A stretch of 64,000 nt of DNA from CANJIV01 sp046330225 (GTDB lineage Bacteria; Actinomycetota; Thermoleophilia; Solirubrobacterales; Solirubrobacteraceae). Of this stretch, positions 35,788-44,350 are shown piece by piece. The notes beneath the pieces were generated by a model, which ran no database searches, was not told the DNA's origin, and saw only the letters and a list, made by a program, of their open reading frames with translations. Position numbers and translations under genes: made by a program. The stretch is from the NCBI GenBank assembly GCA_046330225.1, contig JAXLTD010000002.1, forward strand, positions 1 to 64,000, given 5' to 3'. Position 1 is the stretch's first letter. Each line of letters begins with the position of its first letter.

Positions 35788-37644
35788 TCAGGCGCGGGCC
35801 GCGGGACGGTCCGCGCCGACGAGGTCGAGCGCCGCAGCGACGATCGCCACCGCGTCGATCCCGCTCACGCCCAGCAGCTCCTCGGGCGTCCCGGATCCGG
35901 GCAGCCGCCGCACGGCGAGCTTGCGCACCGGCGCTCCGCCGGCCTCCTCGCTCAGCGCGTCGAGCACGGCGTCGCCGAGCCCGCCCTCGGGCCGGTGGTC
36001 CTCCACCGTGATGATCGCCGCCGTCTCGCGGGCGGCGGCCAGAAGGGTGCGGCGGTCCACGGGCTTGACCGAGTACAGGTCGATGACCCGCGCCACGATG
36101 CCGCGGGTCGACAGCGCGTCGGCCGCCGCGACCGCCTCGGGGACGGTGATGCCGGCGGCGACGATCGTCAGGGCGTCCTCGTCGGACTCGCGGAGCACCG
36201 TGCTCCCGCCGATCACCGCCTCGGCCGGGGCCGCGTGCCGGACCGGGGTGGCCGCCCGGGTCGTGCGCAGGTAGGTGATGCCGTCGTGCTCGGCGGCGGC
36301 CTCGACGAGCGCCGCCGCTTGGTTGGCGTCGCTCGGGTACAGGACGACGCTCGACGTGATCGCGCGGAACGCGGCGAGGTCCTCGAGCGCCATCTGCGAC
36401 GGGCCGTCCTGTCCGATGGAGACCCCGGCGTGCGACCCGCAGAGCACCATGCGGGCCTGGCTCACCGCCGCCATCCGGACGAACTCGTAGGCCCGCTCGA
36501 GGAAGGCCGCGAAGGTCGAGACGAACGGGAGCCAGCCGCGGGCCTGCATCCCCACCGCTGCGGCGACCATCTGCTGCTCGGCGATGTACATCTCGAAGAA
36601 GCGGTCCGGGTGGGCCTTCGCGAAGTGCTCGGCCCCCGTGGAGTTCGACACCTCGGCGTCGAGCGCGACGACGTTCGCGCGCCGGGAGCCGAGCGCGGCG
36701 AGCGCCTGGCCGTACGCCTCCCGGGTGGCCACGGCGTCTCCGACCGCGAACGCCGGCCGGGGGATCTCCGCCGACGCGAGCGCCCGGCCCGGCCCGGGCG
36801 GCCCGGGCGGGCGGGCCACGACGTGCAGGCGGCGCCGGCCGCCGAGCTCGCGGACGGCGGCCTCGGGGTCGGCGAGCGGCTTGCCGTGCTGCCCCAGAGC
36901 GTTCTCGACGGCGGCGACGCCCTTGCCCTTGAGGGTGCGCGCCACCACCGCGGCCGGACGGTTCGCAGCGGCGGCCTCGGCGAGCGCGGCGTCGATCGCC
37001 GCGACGTCATGGCCGTCGATCTCGATCGCGTGCCACCCGAAGGCCCGGAACCGGCGGGCGTACGCCCCGGTGTCCCAGCCGAGCATCGTCTCGCCGCGCT
37101 GGCCCAGGCGGTTGACGTCGACGATGGCGACCAGGCGGGAGAGGTCCGCCGAGCCGGCGTGGTCGATCGCCTCCCACATCGAGCCCTCGGCCATCTCGCT
37201 GTCGCCGCACAGGACCCAGAAGCGGCCGTCCGAGCCCTCAAGGCGGGCGGCCGCGAGGGCCATCCCGACGGCGATCGGCAGGCCCTGGCCGAGCGAGCCG
37301 GTCGCCACGTCCACCCACGGGAGTGCCGGCGTCGGGTGGCCCTGCAGCCGGCTGCCGGCCCGCCGGAACGTGAGCAGCTCAGCGTCGTCGATGGCGCCGA
37401 GCGCGGCCAGCGCGGCGTAGAGCAGGGGCGAAGCGTGGCCCTTGGAAACGACCAGGCGGTCGCCGTCGCGGCTGCGCGGCGCCGTGACGTCGTAGCGCAG
37501 GTGACGGGCGATCAGGACCGCGACGAGGTCGGCCGCCGACATCGACGAGGTGGGGTGTCCCGACCCGGCCGCGGCGCTCGCCCGGATCGCGTCAACGCGC
37601 AGCTGCTGGCCGAGCTCGGCGCAGCCGGAAAGCGGGAGGATCAT
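35788..37644 (-). CDS. transketolase
   Basis: This 618-aa single-chain transketolase resembles the shorter lineage found in actinobacteria and animals. The thiamine diphosphate motif is present as GDSEMAEGSMWEA through VDVNRLGQ; the second domain has the catalytic Glu in MYIAEQQMVAAAVGM; KGHASPLLYAAL and GSLGQGLPIAVGMALA are family blocks. It moves two-carbon units in the pentose phosphate pathway. ATG 37644 lies 25 bases after the Crp-like gene, itself overlapping the sigma factor gene, so it may be expressed as the last gene of a sigF operon. Whether it is the main or a stress isoform cannot be told. Confidence 0.92.
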   Translation of the reverse strand: MILPLSGCAELGQQLRVDAIRASAAAGSGHPTSSMSAADLVAVLIARHLRYDVTAPRSRDGDRLVVSKGHASPLLYAALAALGAIDDAELLTFRRAGSRLQGHPTPALPWVDVATGSLGQGLPIAVGMALAAARLEGSDGRFWVLCGDSEMAEGSMWEAIDHAGSADLSRLVAIVDVNRLGQRGETMLGWDTGAYARRFRAFGWHAIEIDGHDVAAIDAALAEAAAANRPAAVVARTLKGKGVAAVENALGQHGKPLADPEAAVRELGGRRRLHVVARPPGPPGPGRALASAEIPRPAFAVGDAVATREAYGQALAALGSRRANVVALDAEVSNSTGAEHFAKAHPDRFFEMYIAEQQMVAAAVGMQARGWLPFVSTFAAFLERAYEFVRMAAVSQARMVLCGSHAGVSIGQDGPSQMALEDLAAFRAITSSVVLYPSDANQAAALVEAAAEHDGITYLRTTRAATPVRHAAPAEAVIGGSTVLRESDEDALTIVAAGITVPEAVAAADALSTRGIVARVIDLYSVKPVDRRTLLAAARETAAIITVEDHRPEGGLGDAVLDALSEEAGGAPVRKLAVRRLPGSGTPEELLGVSGIDAVAIVAAALDLVGADRPAARA

Positions 37645-37669
37645 GGCCGCGGCGCCGCAGGCGGAGGGC

Positions 37670-38464
37670 TCATCCGGCGGCAGCGATCGGCGCGGCCAGG
37701 GCAGCGGCGGCCTCGGGCTCCCGCAGCAGCCAGGTCCCGTCCGGCGTGCGGCGGACAAGGCCGGCGGCGGAGAGCTGGGTGAGCGCCGTCGTGGCCGTGG
37801 GGCGGCGGGCGCCGACCAGCCCGGCGATCGTCGCGTGCGTCAGGCGCAGCGGCAGATGGGTGCCATGGGGCCCGACCCGCCCCCAGCGCTCGGCGAGGTG
37901 CCAGAGCGCGGCGTGGATGCGCCGGTCGACCCGCGTCTGGTTCGAGACCGCTGCGAGGATCGACTGGGAGCGGGTCCGCCGCAGCGCGCGGCACATCAGC
38001 TCGGCGGAGAGCTGAGGCCAGCGCCCGGCGACCATGGCGAAGCGCGGGCCCAGCACGGCGATCTGCACCGGGGACAGCACGCGCCACTCGATCTGGGAGG
38101 GGGATCGGCCGCCGCCGTCCTGGTCCTCGTCCCACGGGCGCAGCAGGTCGCCGGCGCCGACGAGCTCCGTGTGCACGCCGCCCGAGGCCCGCACAGTGCG
38201 CGCGATCAGCCCATCGAGGACGAGCAGCCCCAGCGTGCCGTCCGGCGGCGCGCCGTGACGCGTGACGGGGTTCCACGGGCCCGCGGGCAGGGCGACCACC
38301 GGAGCCAGCGTGTGGCGGCCGGCCTCGGCGCGGTCCCGGTCGCTGAGGGCCCGGCCCAGGTCCGGGTCGGCGTCGAGCACGTCGATGGGGCGCGGGTCGT
38401 CGGTCACCAGCCGGACGTTCCCGTTCGTCCCGCCGCCCAAACCCGTTGGGAGCGGCGCCGTCAT
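37670..38464 (-). CDS. Crp/Fnr family regulator
   Basis: This 264-aa protein has a cyclic-nucleotide-binding-like barrel (about residues 45-150) and a C-terminal Crp helix-turn-helix (LRLTHATIAGLVGARRPTAT, then LTQLSAAGLVRR). The barrel lacks the clear phosphate-binding cassette of cAMP-binding Crp (only VHTELVGAGDLL is seen), and there is no Fnr cysteine cluster, so the effector is unclear. ATG 38464 overlaps the stop of the sigma factor gene by four bases, implying co-translation. It may feed back on the stress response or on the transketolase gene downstream. Confidence 0.8.
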   Translation of the reverse strand: MTAPLPTGLGGGTNGNVRLVTDDPRPIDVLDADPDLGRALSDRDRAEAGRHTLAPVVALPAGPWNPVTRHGAPPDGTLGLLVLDGLIARTVRASGGVHTELVGAGDLLRPWDEDQDGGGRSPSQIEWRVLSPVQIAVLGPRFAMVAGRWPQLSAELMCRALRRTRSQSILAAVSNQTRVDRRIHAALWHLAERWGRVGPHGTHLPLRLTHATIAGLVGARRPTATTALTQLSAAGLVRRTPDGTWLLREPEAAAALAAPIAAAG

Positions 38465-39249
38465 GCCGGCGCCGCCGAGGACTGGTCGCCGACGGCCGCT
38501 CCGAGGCGCTCGAGAGAGCGGCGAAGGAGCCGGGACACGTGCATCTGCGAGATGCCGACGCGCTGGGCGATCTCGCGCTGGGTCAGCTCCTTGAAGTACC
38601 GCAGCAGGACGATCTCGCGCTCGCGGGCCGGGAGGGTGGCCAGGCCGGCGCGCAGCACCGACAGCGTTTCGGCCCGCCCGTACCCGGTCTCGGTATCGCC
38701 GAGCAGGTCGAGGCGCTCGGTGCCTTCGTCGGTGCGCTCGTTCAGCGACGACGCGGTGTAGCCGTGCGTCGAGAGCATCGCCTCGACGATCCGGTCCTCC
38801 GGCAGCTCGAGGGCCCCGGCGAGCTCCGTGACCGTCGGCGAGCGGCCGCGGTCGTGGGTCATGCGCTCCGTCGCCTTCGCGACGCGTGCGCCGAGCTCCT
38901 GGAGGTCGCGCGAGACGTGCACCGACCAGCCGCGGTCGCGGAAGTGGCGCTTGATCTCGCCCGAGATGTTCGGCTCGGCGAACGAGGTGAGCTTGACGCC
39001 GCGGGCCGGATCAAAGCGGTCGACCGCCTTGACCAGTCCGACACATCCGGCCTGGACCAGGTCGTCCAGCGGCTCGCCGCGGCTGGCGTAACGCCGGGCG
39101 ATGTACCGGACGAACGGCACGAGGCGCTCGATGAGCTCGCGCCGCGCATCGCGGTCGCCGGCGCGGCTGCGCTCGACCAGTTCGGCTTCAGTGGGACGGC
39201 CCGGCCGGCCGGAGTGCGGCGGCGCGATGTGATCGATCGTGGCAGCCAT
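38461..39249 (-). CDS. sigF: SigB/SigF/SigG-group RNA polymerase sigma factor
   Basis: This 262-aa group 3 sigma factor has region 2 (LVPFVRYIARRYASRGEPLD, DLVQAGCVGLVKAVDRFDP), region 3 (DRGRSPTVTELAGALELPED) and region 4 (LPAREREIVLLRYFKELTQR, then ISQMHVSRLLRRSLERL). These match the SigF/SigB general stress family. ATG 39249 is preceded by a strong AAAGGAGG site. A kinase and STAS genes divergently encoded next door are the usual anti-sigma and anti-anti-sigma. Candidate promoters for this sigma lie at 33324, 39431 and 45306. The crp-like and transketolase genes follow in an apparent operon. Confidence 0.9.
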   Translation of the reverse strand: MAATIDHIAPPHSGRPGRPTEAELVERSRAGDRDARRELIERLVPFVRYIARRYASRGEPLDDLVQAGCVGLVKAVDRFDPARGVKLTSFAEPNISGEIKRHFRDRGWSVHVSRDLQELGARVAKATERMTHDRGRSPTVTELAGALELPEDRIVEAMLSTHGYTASSLNERTDEGTERLDLLGDTETGYGRAETLSVLRAGLATLPAREREIVLLRYFKELTQREIAQRVGISQMHVSRLLRRSLERLGAAVGDQSSAAPA

Positions 39250-39334
39250 TGGGGAATGGCCCTCCTTTGGGATTCGCCGGTGCCCCCGCGGCGCCGGCCT
39301 GCAGGCATCCTCCGCCGATCGCGGGCCGGCACAA

Positions 39335-39354
39335 GGCGGTCACGCCCGGTCGCC
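39335..39354 (+). repeat. 20-base direct repeat, copy 1
   Basis: GGCGGTCACGCCCGGTCGCC, identical to the copy at 39387-39406, 52 bases apart start to start. It is upstream of the SigF-type promoter candidate and of both divergent stress operons; it may be a regulator site. Confidence 0.6.
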
Positions 39355-39386
39355 GGGGCTCTGGGCGCGCGCAGCGGGCCGGGCGG

Positions 39387-39406
39387 GGCGGTCACGCCCG
39401 GTCGCC
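39387..39406 (+). repeat. 20-base direct repeat, copy 2
   Basis: Exact second copy of the sequence at 39335-39354. It ends 24 bases before the GTTT box of the candidate stress promoter, a position suited to an activator site. Confidence 0.6.
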
Positions 39407-39430
39407 CCGAAGCGGGGGCGGCCGGCTCGG

Positions 39431-39456
39431 GTTTCGGGCGGGCGTGAGGCGGGCAC
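39431..39456 (+). promoter_or_regulatory. candidate SigF-type promoter of the anti-sigma operon
   Basis: GTTT-N16-GGGCAC has the same boxes and spacing as the site at 45306-45331. It lies 168 bases before the RsbW-like start. Autoregulation of the anti-sigma operon by its own sigma is common in this family. Confidence 0.4.
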
Positions 39457-39624
39457 TGCTGGCGGCGTCAGCCCGTCTGCCTGCGATATCCGGTGCTCCG
39501 GCCTGCCGCCGTCCCGCCCCCGGCGGGGGGGCGCGCTAGCGTGTCCCTCCGGCCCTGCGAAGGATCGGACGATCGCGCCCCCGCGAGCCGGACTTCACCG
39601 CTCAGACGCCAGGACGCCGAGGAC

Positions 39625-40059
39625 ATGACCTCCCAGCCATTTGCCGATCCGCCGGATGTGGAGCTCGAGCTCGGCGCCGTGCCCGAGAACGTGGCGATCG
39701 CCCGACAGGCGCTGCGCGCCGTGGCCGGCGGGCTGCACCTGGGCCGCGAGCGGATCGACGACGTGGCGCTCGCGGGCGGAGAGGCCTGCGCCAACGTGGT
39801 CATGCACGCCTACCGCGGCGCCGCGCCGGGGCCGATGCGGGTGCGGGTCTTCGTCGACGCCTCGGCGCTCACGGTCGTCGTGGCCGACCGGGGCGGCGGG
39901 ATCGCGCCTCGGCCCGACAGTCCCGGGCTGGGCGTCGGCATCCCGCTGATGTCGGCACTGGCGGACTCGCTCGAGCTCGGGACCGCGCCCGACGGCACGA
40001 CCGAGGTCCGGCTGGAGTTCGCCCTCGATGCTGCGGCCGCGCGACCGGCCGGAATGTGA
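39625..40059 (+). CDS. RsbW/SpoIIAB-like anti-sigma factor kinase
   Basis: This 144-aa GHKL-type ATPase has N-box GEACANVVMHAY (Glu and Asn present), G1 box VADRGGGI and G2-like PGLGVGIPLM. These proteins bind and hold the sigma factor and phosphorylate a STAS-domain antagonist on Ser. The ATG is supported by GAGGAC just upstream. It is the first gene of a three-gene operon with GTGA overlaps and sits opposite sigF, its probable target. Confidence 0.88.
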   Translation: MTSQPFADPPDVELELGAVPENVAIARQALRAVAGGLHLGRERIDDVALAGGEACANVVMHAYRGAAPGPMRVRVFVDASALTVVVADRGGGIAPRPDSPGLGVGIPLMSALADSLELGTAPDGTTEVRLEFALDAAAARPAGM

Positions 40060-40433
40060 CGACGCCGGTCCCCGGCACCGAGCCCGGGCTCGTCCTGCGG
40101 GTGAGCGACCGCCCGTGGACCGACGCCGTCGTGGCGCTGGTGATCACCACGTTCGCCGCGCGGGCGGCGCTGCCGGCCGATCGCGTCGCGCCGCTGGCGG
40201 ACGCGCTGGCCGGGCTCGTCGCCTCCGGCTCGGCTCGCGGGGCGGGCGGCCGCGTCGACCTCGAGGCGCAGGCCCTTCCCGCCGGGCTGCGCCTGCGCGT
40301 GCGCGGCCTCTCGGCCGCAGCCGCCGAGCGCCTCGCCGAGAGCCCGCCGGCGCCGCTGCAGGCCGCGAACGGGGGCGCCGCGGTCGTCGCTGGACCCCAT
40401 GGGGCGGCCGTGGAACTGGTGGCCGCGTGGTGA
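40056..40433 (+). CDS. degenerate RsbW-like protein (hypothetical)
   Basis: This 125-aa protein is wedged between the kinase and the STAS gene with GTGA overlaps at both ends. Its helical first half (VVALVITTFAARAALPADRV, APLADALAGLVASG) follows the pattern of the N-terminal helices of RsbW kinases. However, the N-box Glu/Asn pair and the G1 and G2 glycine boxes are missing, so ATP binding is unlikely. It may be a non-catalytic paralogue that tunes the switch. The relationship is inferred from pattern and position and needs a structure comparison; otherwise the protein is unassigned. Confidence 0.6.
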   Translation: MTTPVPGTEPGLVLRVSDRPWTDAVVALVITTFAARAALPADRVAPLADALAGLVASGSARGAGGRVDLEAQALPAGLRLRVRGLSAAAAERLAESPPAPLQAANGGAAVVAGPHGAAVELVAAW

Positions 40434-40792
40434 CGCCGGCTGGCCAGGAGTTCGCGATCGACGCCCTCGACGCCCCGCGCGGCGCGCGAGTGCTCGCGGT
40501 GGCTGGCGAGCTCGATCTCTACACGGCTCCGCAGCTGCGGGCGGCGCTGGATCGGGAGCTGGACCGCGGGGTCCGGGCCCTCGTCCTCGACTTCAACGCG
40601 ACGACGTTCATGGATTCGACCGCCCTCGGAGTCCTGATCTCCGCGCTCAAGGCGCTCGAGCCGAGCGGCGGCCGGCTCGTCGTGGCCACCTCCCGCCCGT
40701 CCATCGTCAAGACCCTGGCGATCACGGGGCTCGACCGGGCCGTGGCCGTGGAGCCGAGCCGGGCCGATGCCATCGATCGCATCGCGAGCTGA
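40430..40792 (+). CDS. STAS-domain anti-anti-sigma factor
   Basis: From GTG 40430 this 120-aa protein is a single STAS domain: VLAVAGELDLYTAPQLRAAL, ALVLDFNATTFMDSTALGVL and a typical C-terminal helix. The phosphorylatable Ser of the MDSTALG loop (residue 63) is present. In the unphosphorylated state such proteins capture the RsbW kinase and release sigma. Its place at the end of the kinase operon supports that role. A second STAS gene lies at 44347 with the phosphatase. Confidence 0.9.
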   Translation: MTPAGQEFAIDALDAPRGARVLAVAGELDLYTAPQLRAALDRELDRGVRALVLDFNATTFMDSTALGVLISALKALEPSGGRLVVATSRPSIVKTLAITGLDRAVAVEPSRADAIDRIAS

Positions 40793-40841
40793 GGACGTGG
40801 CCCGGCCCTGCGGCGACGGCGGCGCGCTGCGCGACGGGCCC

Positions 40842-41009
40842 TCAGCCGTCGCTGGCGTCGGGGCGGTCGGCGCCCCCGTCGTCGGGGCGCGCCTGGCCCT
40901 CCTCGGGCCGCTGGTCGGAGGTCTCGCGGGGGTCGAGGCCGTGCTCCGGGTCGCGCTCCTCGCGGGGCGGCGGCGCGGTCTCGGTCACGGGCTGGGGCGT
41001 CTCGGTCAT
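40842..41009 (-). CDS. small acidic Pro/Asp/Glu-rich protein
   Basis: A 55-codon frame from ATG 41009 encodes MTETPQPVTETAPPPREERD and continues rich in Asp, Glu, Pro and Arg with no hydrophobic core, so it would be disordered. It begins 9 bases after the stop of the MerR-GAF gene on the same strand. No clear ribosome site is seen and no homologue is recognised. It could be an unexpressed frame; the strongly biased composition and tandem position favour a gene modestly. Confidence 0.4.
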   Translation of the reverse strand: MTETPQPVTETAPPPREERDPEHGLDPRETSDQRPEEGQARPDDGGADRPDASDG

Positions 41010-41018
41010 GGCGGGGGC

Positions 41019-42170
41019 TTACCCGCTGGCGGCCGGGTCCGAACCTGCGCGCCGGGCGGCGGCCGCGTCGACGAGCTGCTCCTGACGCAGCGCGAGGCCG
41101 ACGAGCTGGCAGGCGACCGCCAGGAGCCGCACGAGCGCTGCGTCCAGGGGAGCGCGCTCGCCGAAGAGGATGAGGAGCGCCCCGAGCGTCTCGCCGGCGC
41201 AGGCCACGGGCGCCGCCAAGAGGGCCAGCGTTCCCGGGGCGCCGAAGGCTGCCGCGGCGCCGGCGGCGTCCAGCCAGCCCGGCGACCCGGCGCGCATCAG
41301 GGCCGCGAGGTCGGGGTGGGCGGCGACCGTCACCATCTCCGGGCCGAGCCGGCCCCGCGTCGAGCGGCCAAGGACGATCTGGCCGGCCATGTGCGGCGCG
41401 AGCGCCGCATCGATCGCACCGAGCCGCTGGACGAGGATCTCCGTGGCCTCGATGAGCGCCGCCACGCTCGTGCGGGCACGGAAGACATCGGCGAGTGCTG
41501 CGGCCGTCGCGAGCATCGCGTCTGCGCCGGCGGCCCGCTTCGCGCTCGTGTCGAGCCGCCGCTCGAGGTCCGCGACGGCGACCCGGAGTTCCTGGGCCGC
41601 ACCGGCCTCGACGTCGGCGACCGCAAGGAGCGGAGTGCCACCGGCAGGCTCCGCCAGCGGCAGCAGGAGCGCCGGCACGTCGCCGCCGTCCTCTTCCGGC
41701 CACGGCGGCCGGCTCCCGGCGACGGCGTCGCCCGCGCGTCCGGCGAAGGCCCGGCGCAGCTCGCCGGCGGCTTCGGCCGCCAGTTCGGCCCCGGGCGCCG
41801 GGGCGACGTGCCAGGCCGCCCGATTGGCGTAGGCGACCCGCAGCGGCTCGGGTCCGCTCAGGACCACCACGGGCTGGTGCAGCTTTTCGACGAGCTCGGC
41901 CAGCGCCGACGGTGGCGGGGCGGCAGGGGCGGCAGCGGCGCCGGTCCGGGCCCGGGCGATCGCATCCGGAACGGCGGCGCCGGCCTCGACCGCCTGGCGC
42001 ACCGCGACGACCGCCGCGGCGTCGGCCACCGCATAGCGGCGCGACCCGCCGCTGGCCCGCTCCGGCACCGGGAAGGCGTGCCGCCGCTCCCAAGTGCGCA
42101 GCCGCTCTCGCGAGACGCCCGTCAGGCGGGCGAACTCGGTGGCGCCGACCGTGGGGCCGTCCCCGCTCAC
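41019..42170 (-). CDS. MerR-type regulator with sensory (PAS/GAF-like) domains
   Basis: From GTG 42170 the 383-aa protein begins with a MerR helix-turn-helix (VGATEFARLTGVSRERLRTW, ERRHAFPVPERASGGSRRYA). The middle (about residues 90-185) resembles a PAS fold (ALAELVEKLHQPVVVLSGPE), and the C-terminal part (about 220-370) a GAF domain (TSVAALIEATEILVQRLGAI, LAAPVACAGETLGALLILFG). An upstream ATG at 42233 would add 21 residues. It lies between the two stress operons and is divergent from the SpoIIE phosphatase, so it may sense a signal and control that gene. No B12- or metal-binding motif was seen. Confidence 0.75.
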   Translation of the reverse strand: MSGDGPTVGATEFARLTGVSRERLRTWERRHAFPVPERASGGSRRYAVADAAAVVAVRQAVEAGAAVPDAIARARTGAAAAPAAPPPSALAELVEKLHQPVVVLSGPEPLRVAYANRAAWHVAPAPGAELAAEAAGELRRAFAGRAGDAVAGSRPPWPEEDGGDVPALLLPLAEPAGGTPLLAVADVEAGAAQELRVAVADLERRLDTSAKRAAGADAMLATAAALADVFRARTSVAALIEATEILVQRLGAIDAALAPHMAGQIVLGRSTRGRLGPEMVTVAAHPDLAALMRAGSPGWLDAAGAAAAFGAPGTLALLAAPVACAGETLGALLILFGERAPLDAALVRLLAVACQLVGLALRQEQLVDAAAARRAGSDPAASG

Positions 42171-42241
42171 GCCCGGCAGGTTAACGAGCGGGGCACCGCG
42201 CCGGGCACGGCCGGTCGCGCCGCCGAGCGGCATGGGCGAGG

Positions 42242-44350
42242 ATGCCGGTGACCGTGCCGGGGTTGCCGCAGCCGCCCGCGTCCCGCGCCGCGCCGCCCGG
42301 GGGGTCGCCGGCACGCCCGCCGATGTCCCGGGCCGCCGGCCTGGCCCTCGCCCTGGGCATCACCGCGGCGATCTTCGTGGTGGATGTCCTCGCCGGCCGG
42401 GAGCTCGTGCTCGTCGGCCTGCTGGTGGTCGGCCCGATCATTGCCGCCCTCACGCTGGGGCCCTGGGACACGGCCGTGGTCACCGCGGTGGCGCTCGCCG
42501 CCGGGCTGGTCGCGGGCGCGGCGACCGGGGACTTCCTCTCGGGCGACCATGTCCCGCGGCTGCTGGTGATCGTCGCTGGCGGCGGCCTCGCCATCGCCGG
42601 GTCGGCGCTGCGGATCCGGCTCGAGCACGGCCGCCGCGAGGCGGTCGCCGCGGCGGAGCGCAACGCGGCGCTGGCGGAGGAGAACGCCCGCCTCCTCGGC
42701 GAGCTGCGCGAGTCAGCGGCCCGGCTCGATGCGCTCTTCCGCACGGCGCCGATCGGCCTGGCCTTCCTGGACCGCGACCTGCGCTTCGTGCGCGTCAACG
42801 AGCAGCTCGCCCGGTTCAACGGCCTGACGGTGGACGCGCATCTCGGGCACCGTGTGGACGAGGCCCTGCCAGCGCTCAGCCCAGGGCTGTTGGCCCGGAT
42901 GCAGGCCGCAGCCCAAGGAGAGCCGACCCACGAGCACCCGGTCCACGGCCCGGCCGCCGATGCGCCGGGGGAGGAAGTGGACTTCGCGGTCAGCTACTAC
43001 CCCGTCCCCGACGCGTCGGGGACGATCGCAGGCGTGGGGGCGATCGTGGTCGACACGACGGCGCGGTCACGAGCCGAGCTCGAGCGCGAACGGCTGGTGG
43101 ACGCCTTGGAGCGCGAACGCGGGCGGCTCGAGCTCATCAGCGACGTGGCCCGGCTGCTGGACCGCCCGCTCGACGTCCGGGAGCGGCTGGAGGAGCTCGC
43201 GCGCCTGCTGCTCCCTGGGTTCGGCGACGTGTGCGTGGTGCGCACGGCCGGCGCCGGCGGGGCCGCGACGATCGTGGCCTCCACCACTCCAGGGCTCGAG
43301 GCCGAGATGCTCGACTACCTCACGCACTATCCGGTGACCCTCGACCCGGCTACACCGATGGGGCAGGCGCTCGAGGAGCACGAGCCGGTGCCCTACGCGG
43401 TCGACGACGCGATGGAGTCCGCGCCCTCGGACCGCCAGGCTGCGGTGGCGCGCCTGGGGATCCGGTCCGGCGTCGCGGTGCCGCTGCACGCGCGCGGGCA
43501 GCCCGTGGGCGTGCTGGCGATCTCCTCGATCGCCGAGCGCAGCTACAGCGAACGCGACCTCGCTGTCCTGCGGCTGGTCGCCCGCCGGGCGTCGCTGGCG
43601 GTCGACGACGCCCGCCGCTTCGAGGAGCAGGCCCACGTGGCCGCCGAGCTGCAGCGCGAGCTCCTGCCGCCCGCCCCGCCGGCCTGGCCGGGAGTCGAGC
43701 TCGCCTGCACCTACCGCCCGGCGACGGCGGCCGCGGCGGTGGGCGGGGACTTCTACGACTTCTTCGAGGTCTCCGGCGGGCACGCGCTGGTGATCGGCGA
43801 CGTGTCCGGAAAGGGGATCGAGGCGGCAGCGCTGACCGCGCTGGTGCGGCATGCAGCCCGGGTCGCGGCGCGAACGCTCGACGATGCCCGCGACGTCCTG
43901 GCCGAGGTGAATCGCGCGATCCTCGATGCGGCCATGGGCGATCAGTTCTGCACCGTGGCCTACGCGATGCTGTGCGAACGCGACGGGCCGGGAGTGGATC
44001 TGCGCATCACCTGCGCGGGCCATCCGTCGGCGGTGATCGTCCGGGCGGACGGATCGGTCGAGCGCGCCGGGTCGCCCGGCTCGCTGCTCGGAGCTTTCGA
44101 GACGCTCGTGCTCGAGCGCGACGAGATTTCGCTGATGCCCGGGGACGCCGTCGTGCTCTACACCGACGGCCTCGTCGAGGCGCGCACCGATCGCCGGATC
44201 GTCGACGACGCCGAGGTCGAGGCTGCTGCGGCGCGGGCCGCCGGATCGCCCGCCGCCGACATGCTGGCCCGCGTCGAGTCCGATCTCCTGGCGGCCGGCG
44301 GCGCGCCGCAGGACGACGTCGCGATCGTGGTCGCTAGGCTGACGGCGTGA
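42242..44350 (+). CDS. membrane-anchored PAS-GAF-SpoIIE protein phosphatase
   Basis: This 702-aa protein has, in order, about four membrane helices (residues 30-120), a PAS domain (about 155-275), a GAF domain (about 295-445) and a SpoIIE-type PP2C domain (465-700). The metal-binding aspartates are intact: VGGDFYDFF, IGDVSGKG, YTDGLVEA and APQDDVAIVV. It should dephosphorylate phospho-STAS proteins and so free the sigma factor, as RsbU and RsbP do. Its last codons overlap the STAS gene downstream. The sensory domains give the input; the signal is unknown. Confidence 0.92.
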   Translation: MPVTVPGLPQPPASRAAPPGGSPARPPMSRAAGLALALGITAAIFVVDVLAGRELVLVGLLVVGPIIAALTLGPWDTAVVTAVALAAGLVAGAATGDFLSGDHVPRLLVIVAGGGLAIAGSALRIRLEHGRREAVAAAERNAALAEENARLLGELRESAARLDALFRTAPIGLAFLDRDLRFVRVNEQLARFNGLTVDAHLGHRVDEALPALSPGLLARMQAAAQGEPTHEHPVHGPAADAPGEEVDFAVSYYPVPDASGTIAGVGAIVVDTTARSRAELERERLVDALERERGRLELISDVARLLDRPLDVRERLEELARLLLPGFGDVCVVRTAGAGGAATIVASTTPGLEAEMLDYLTHYPVTLDPATPMGQALEEHEPVPYAVDDAMESAPSDRQAAVARLGIRSGVAVPLHARGQPVGVLAISSIAERSYSERDLAVLRLVARRASLAVDDARRFEEQAHVAAELQRELLPPAPPAWPGVELACTYRPATAAAAVGGDFYDFFEVSGGHALVIGDVSGKGIEAAALTALVRHAARVAARTLDDARDVLAEVNRAILDAAMGDQFCTVAYAMLCERDGPGVDLRITCAGHPSAVIVRADGSVERAGSPGSLLGAFETLVLERDEISLMPGDAVVLYTDGLVEARTDRRIVDDAEVEAAAARAAGSPAADMLARVESDLLAAGGAPQDDVAIVVARLTA

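Larger units (their letters stand above)
39250..39624. other. divergent regulatory gap between sigF and the anti-sigma operon
   Basis: This 375-base region has no credible gene. It contains a 20-base direct repeat (39335 and 39387) and a SigF-type promoter candidate at 39431-39456. Its length and the repeats suggest a control region for both divergent operons. Confidence 0.5.
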
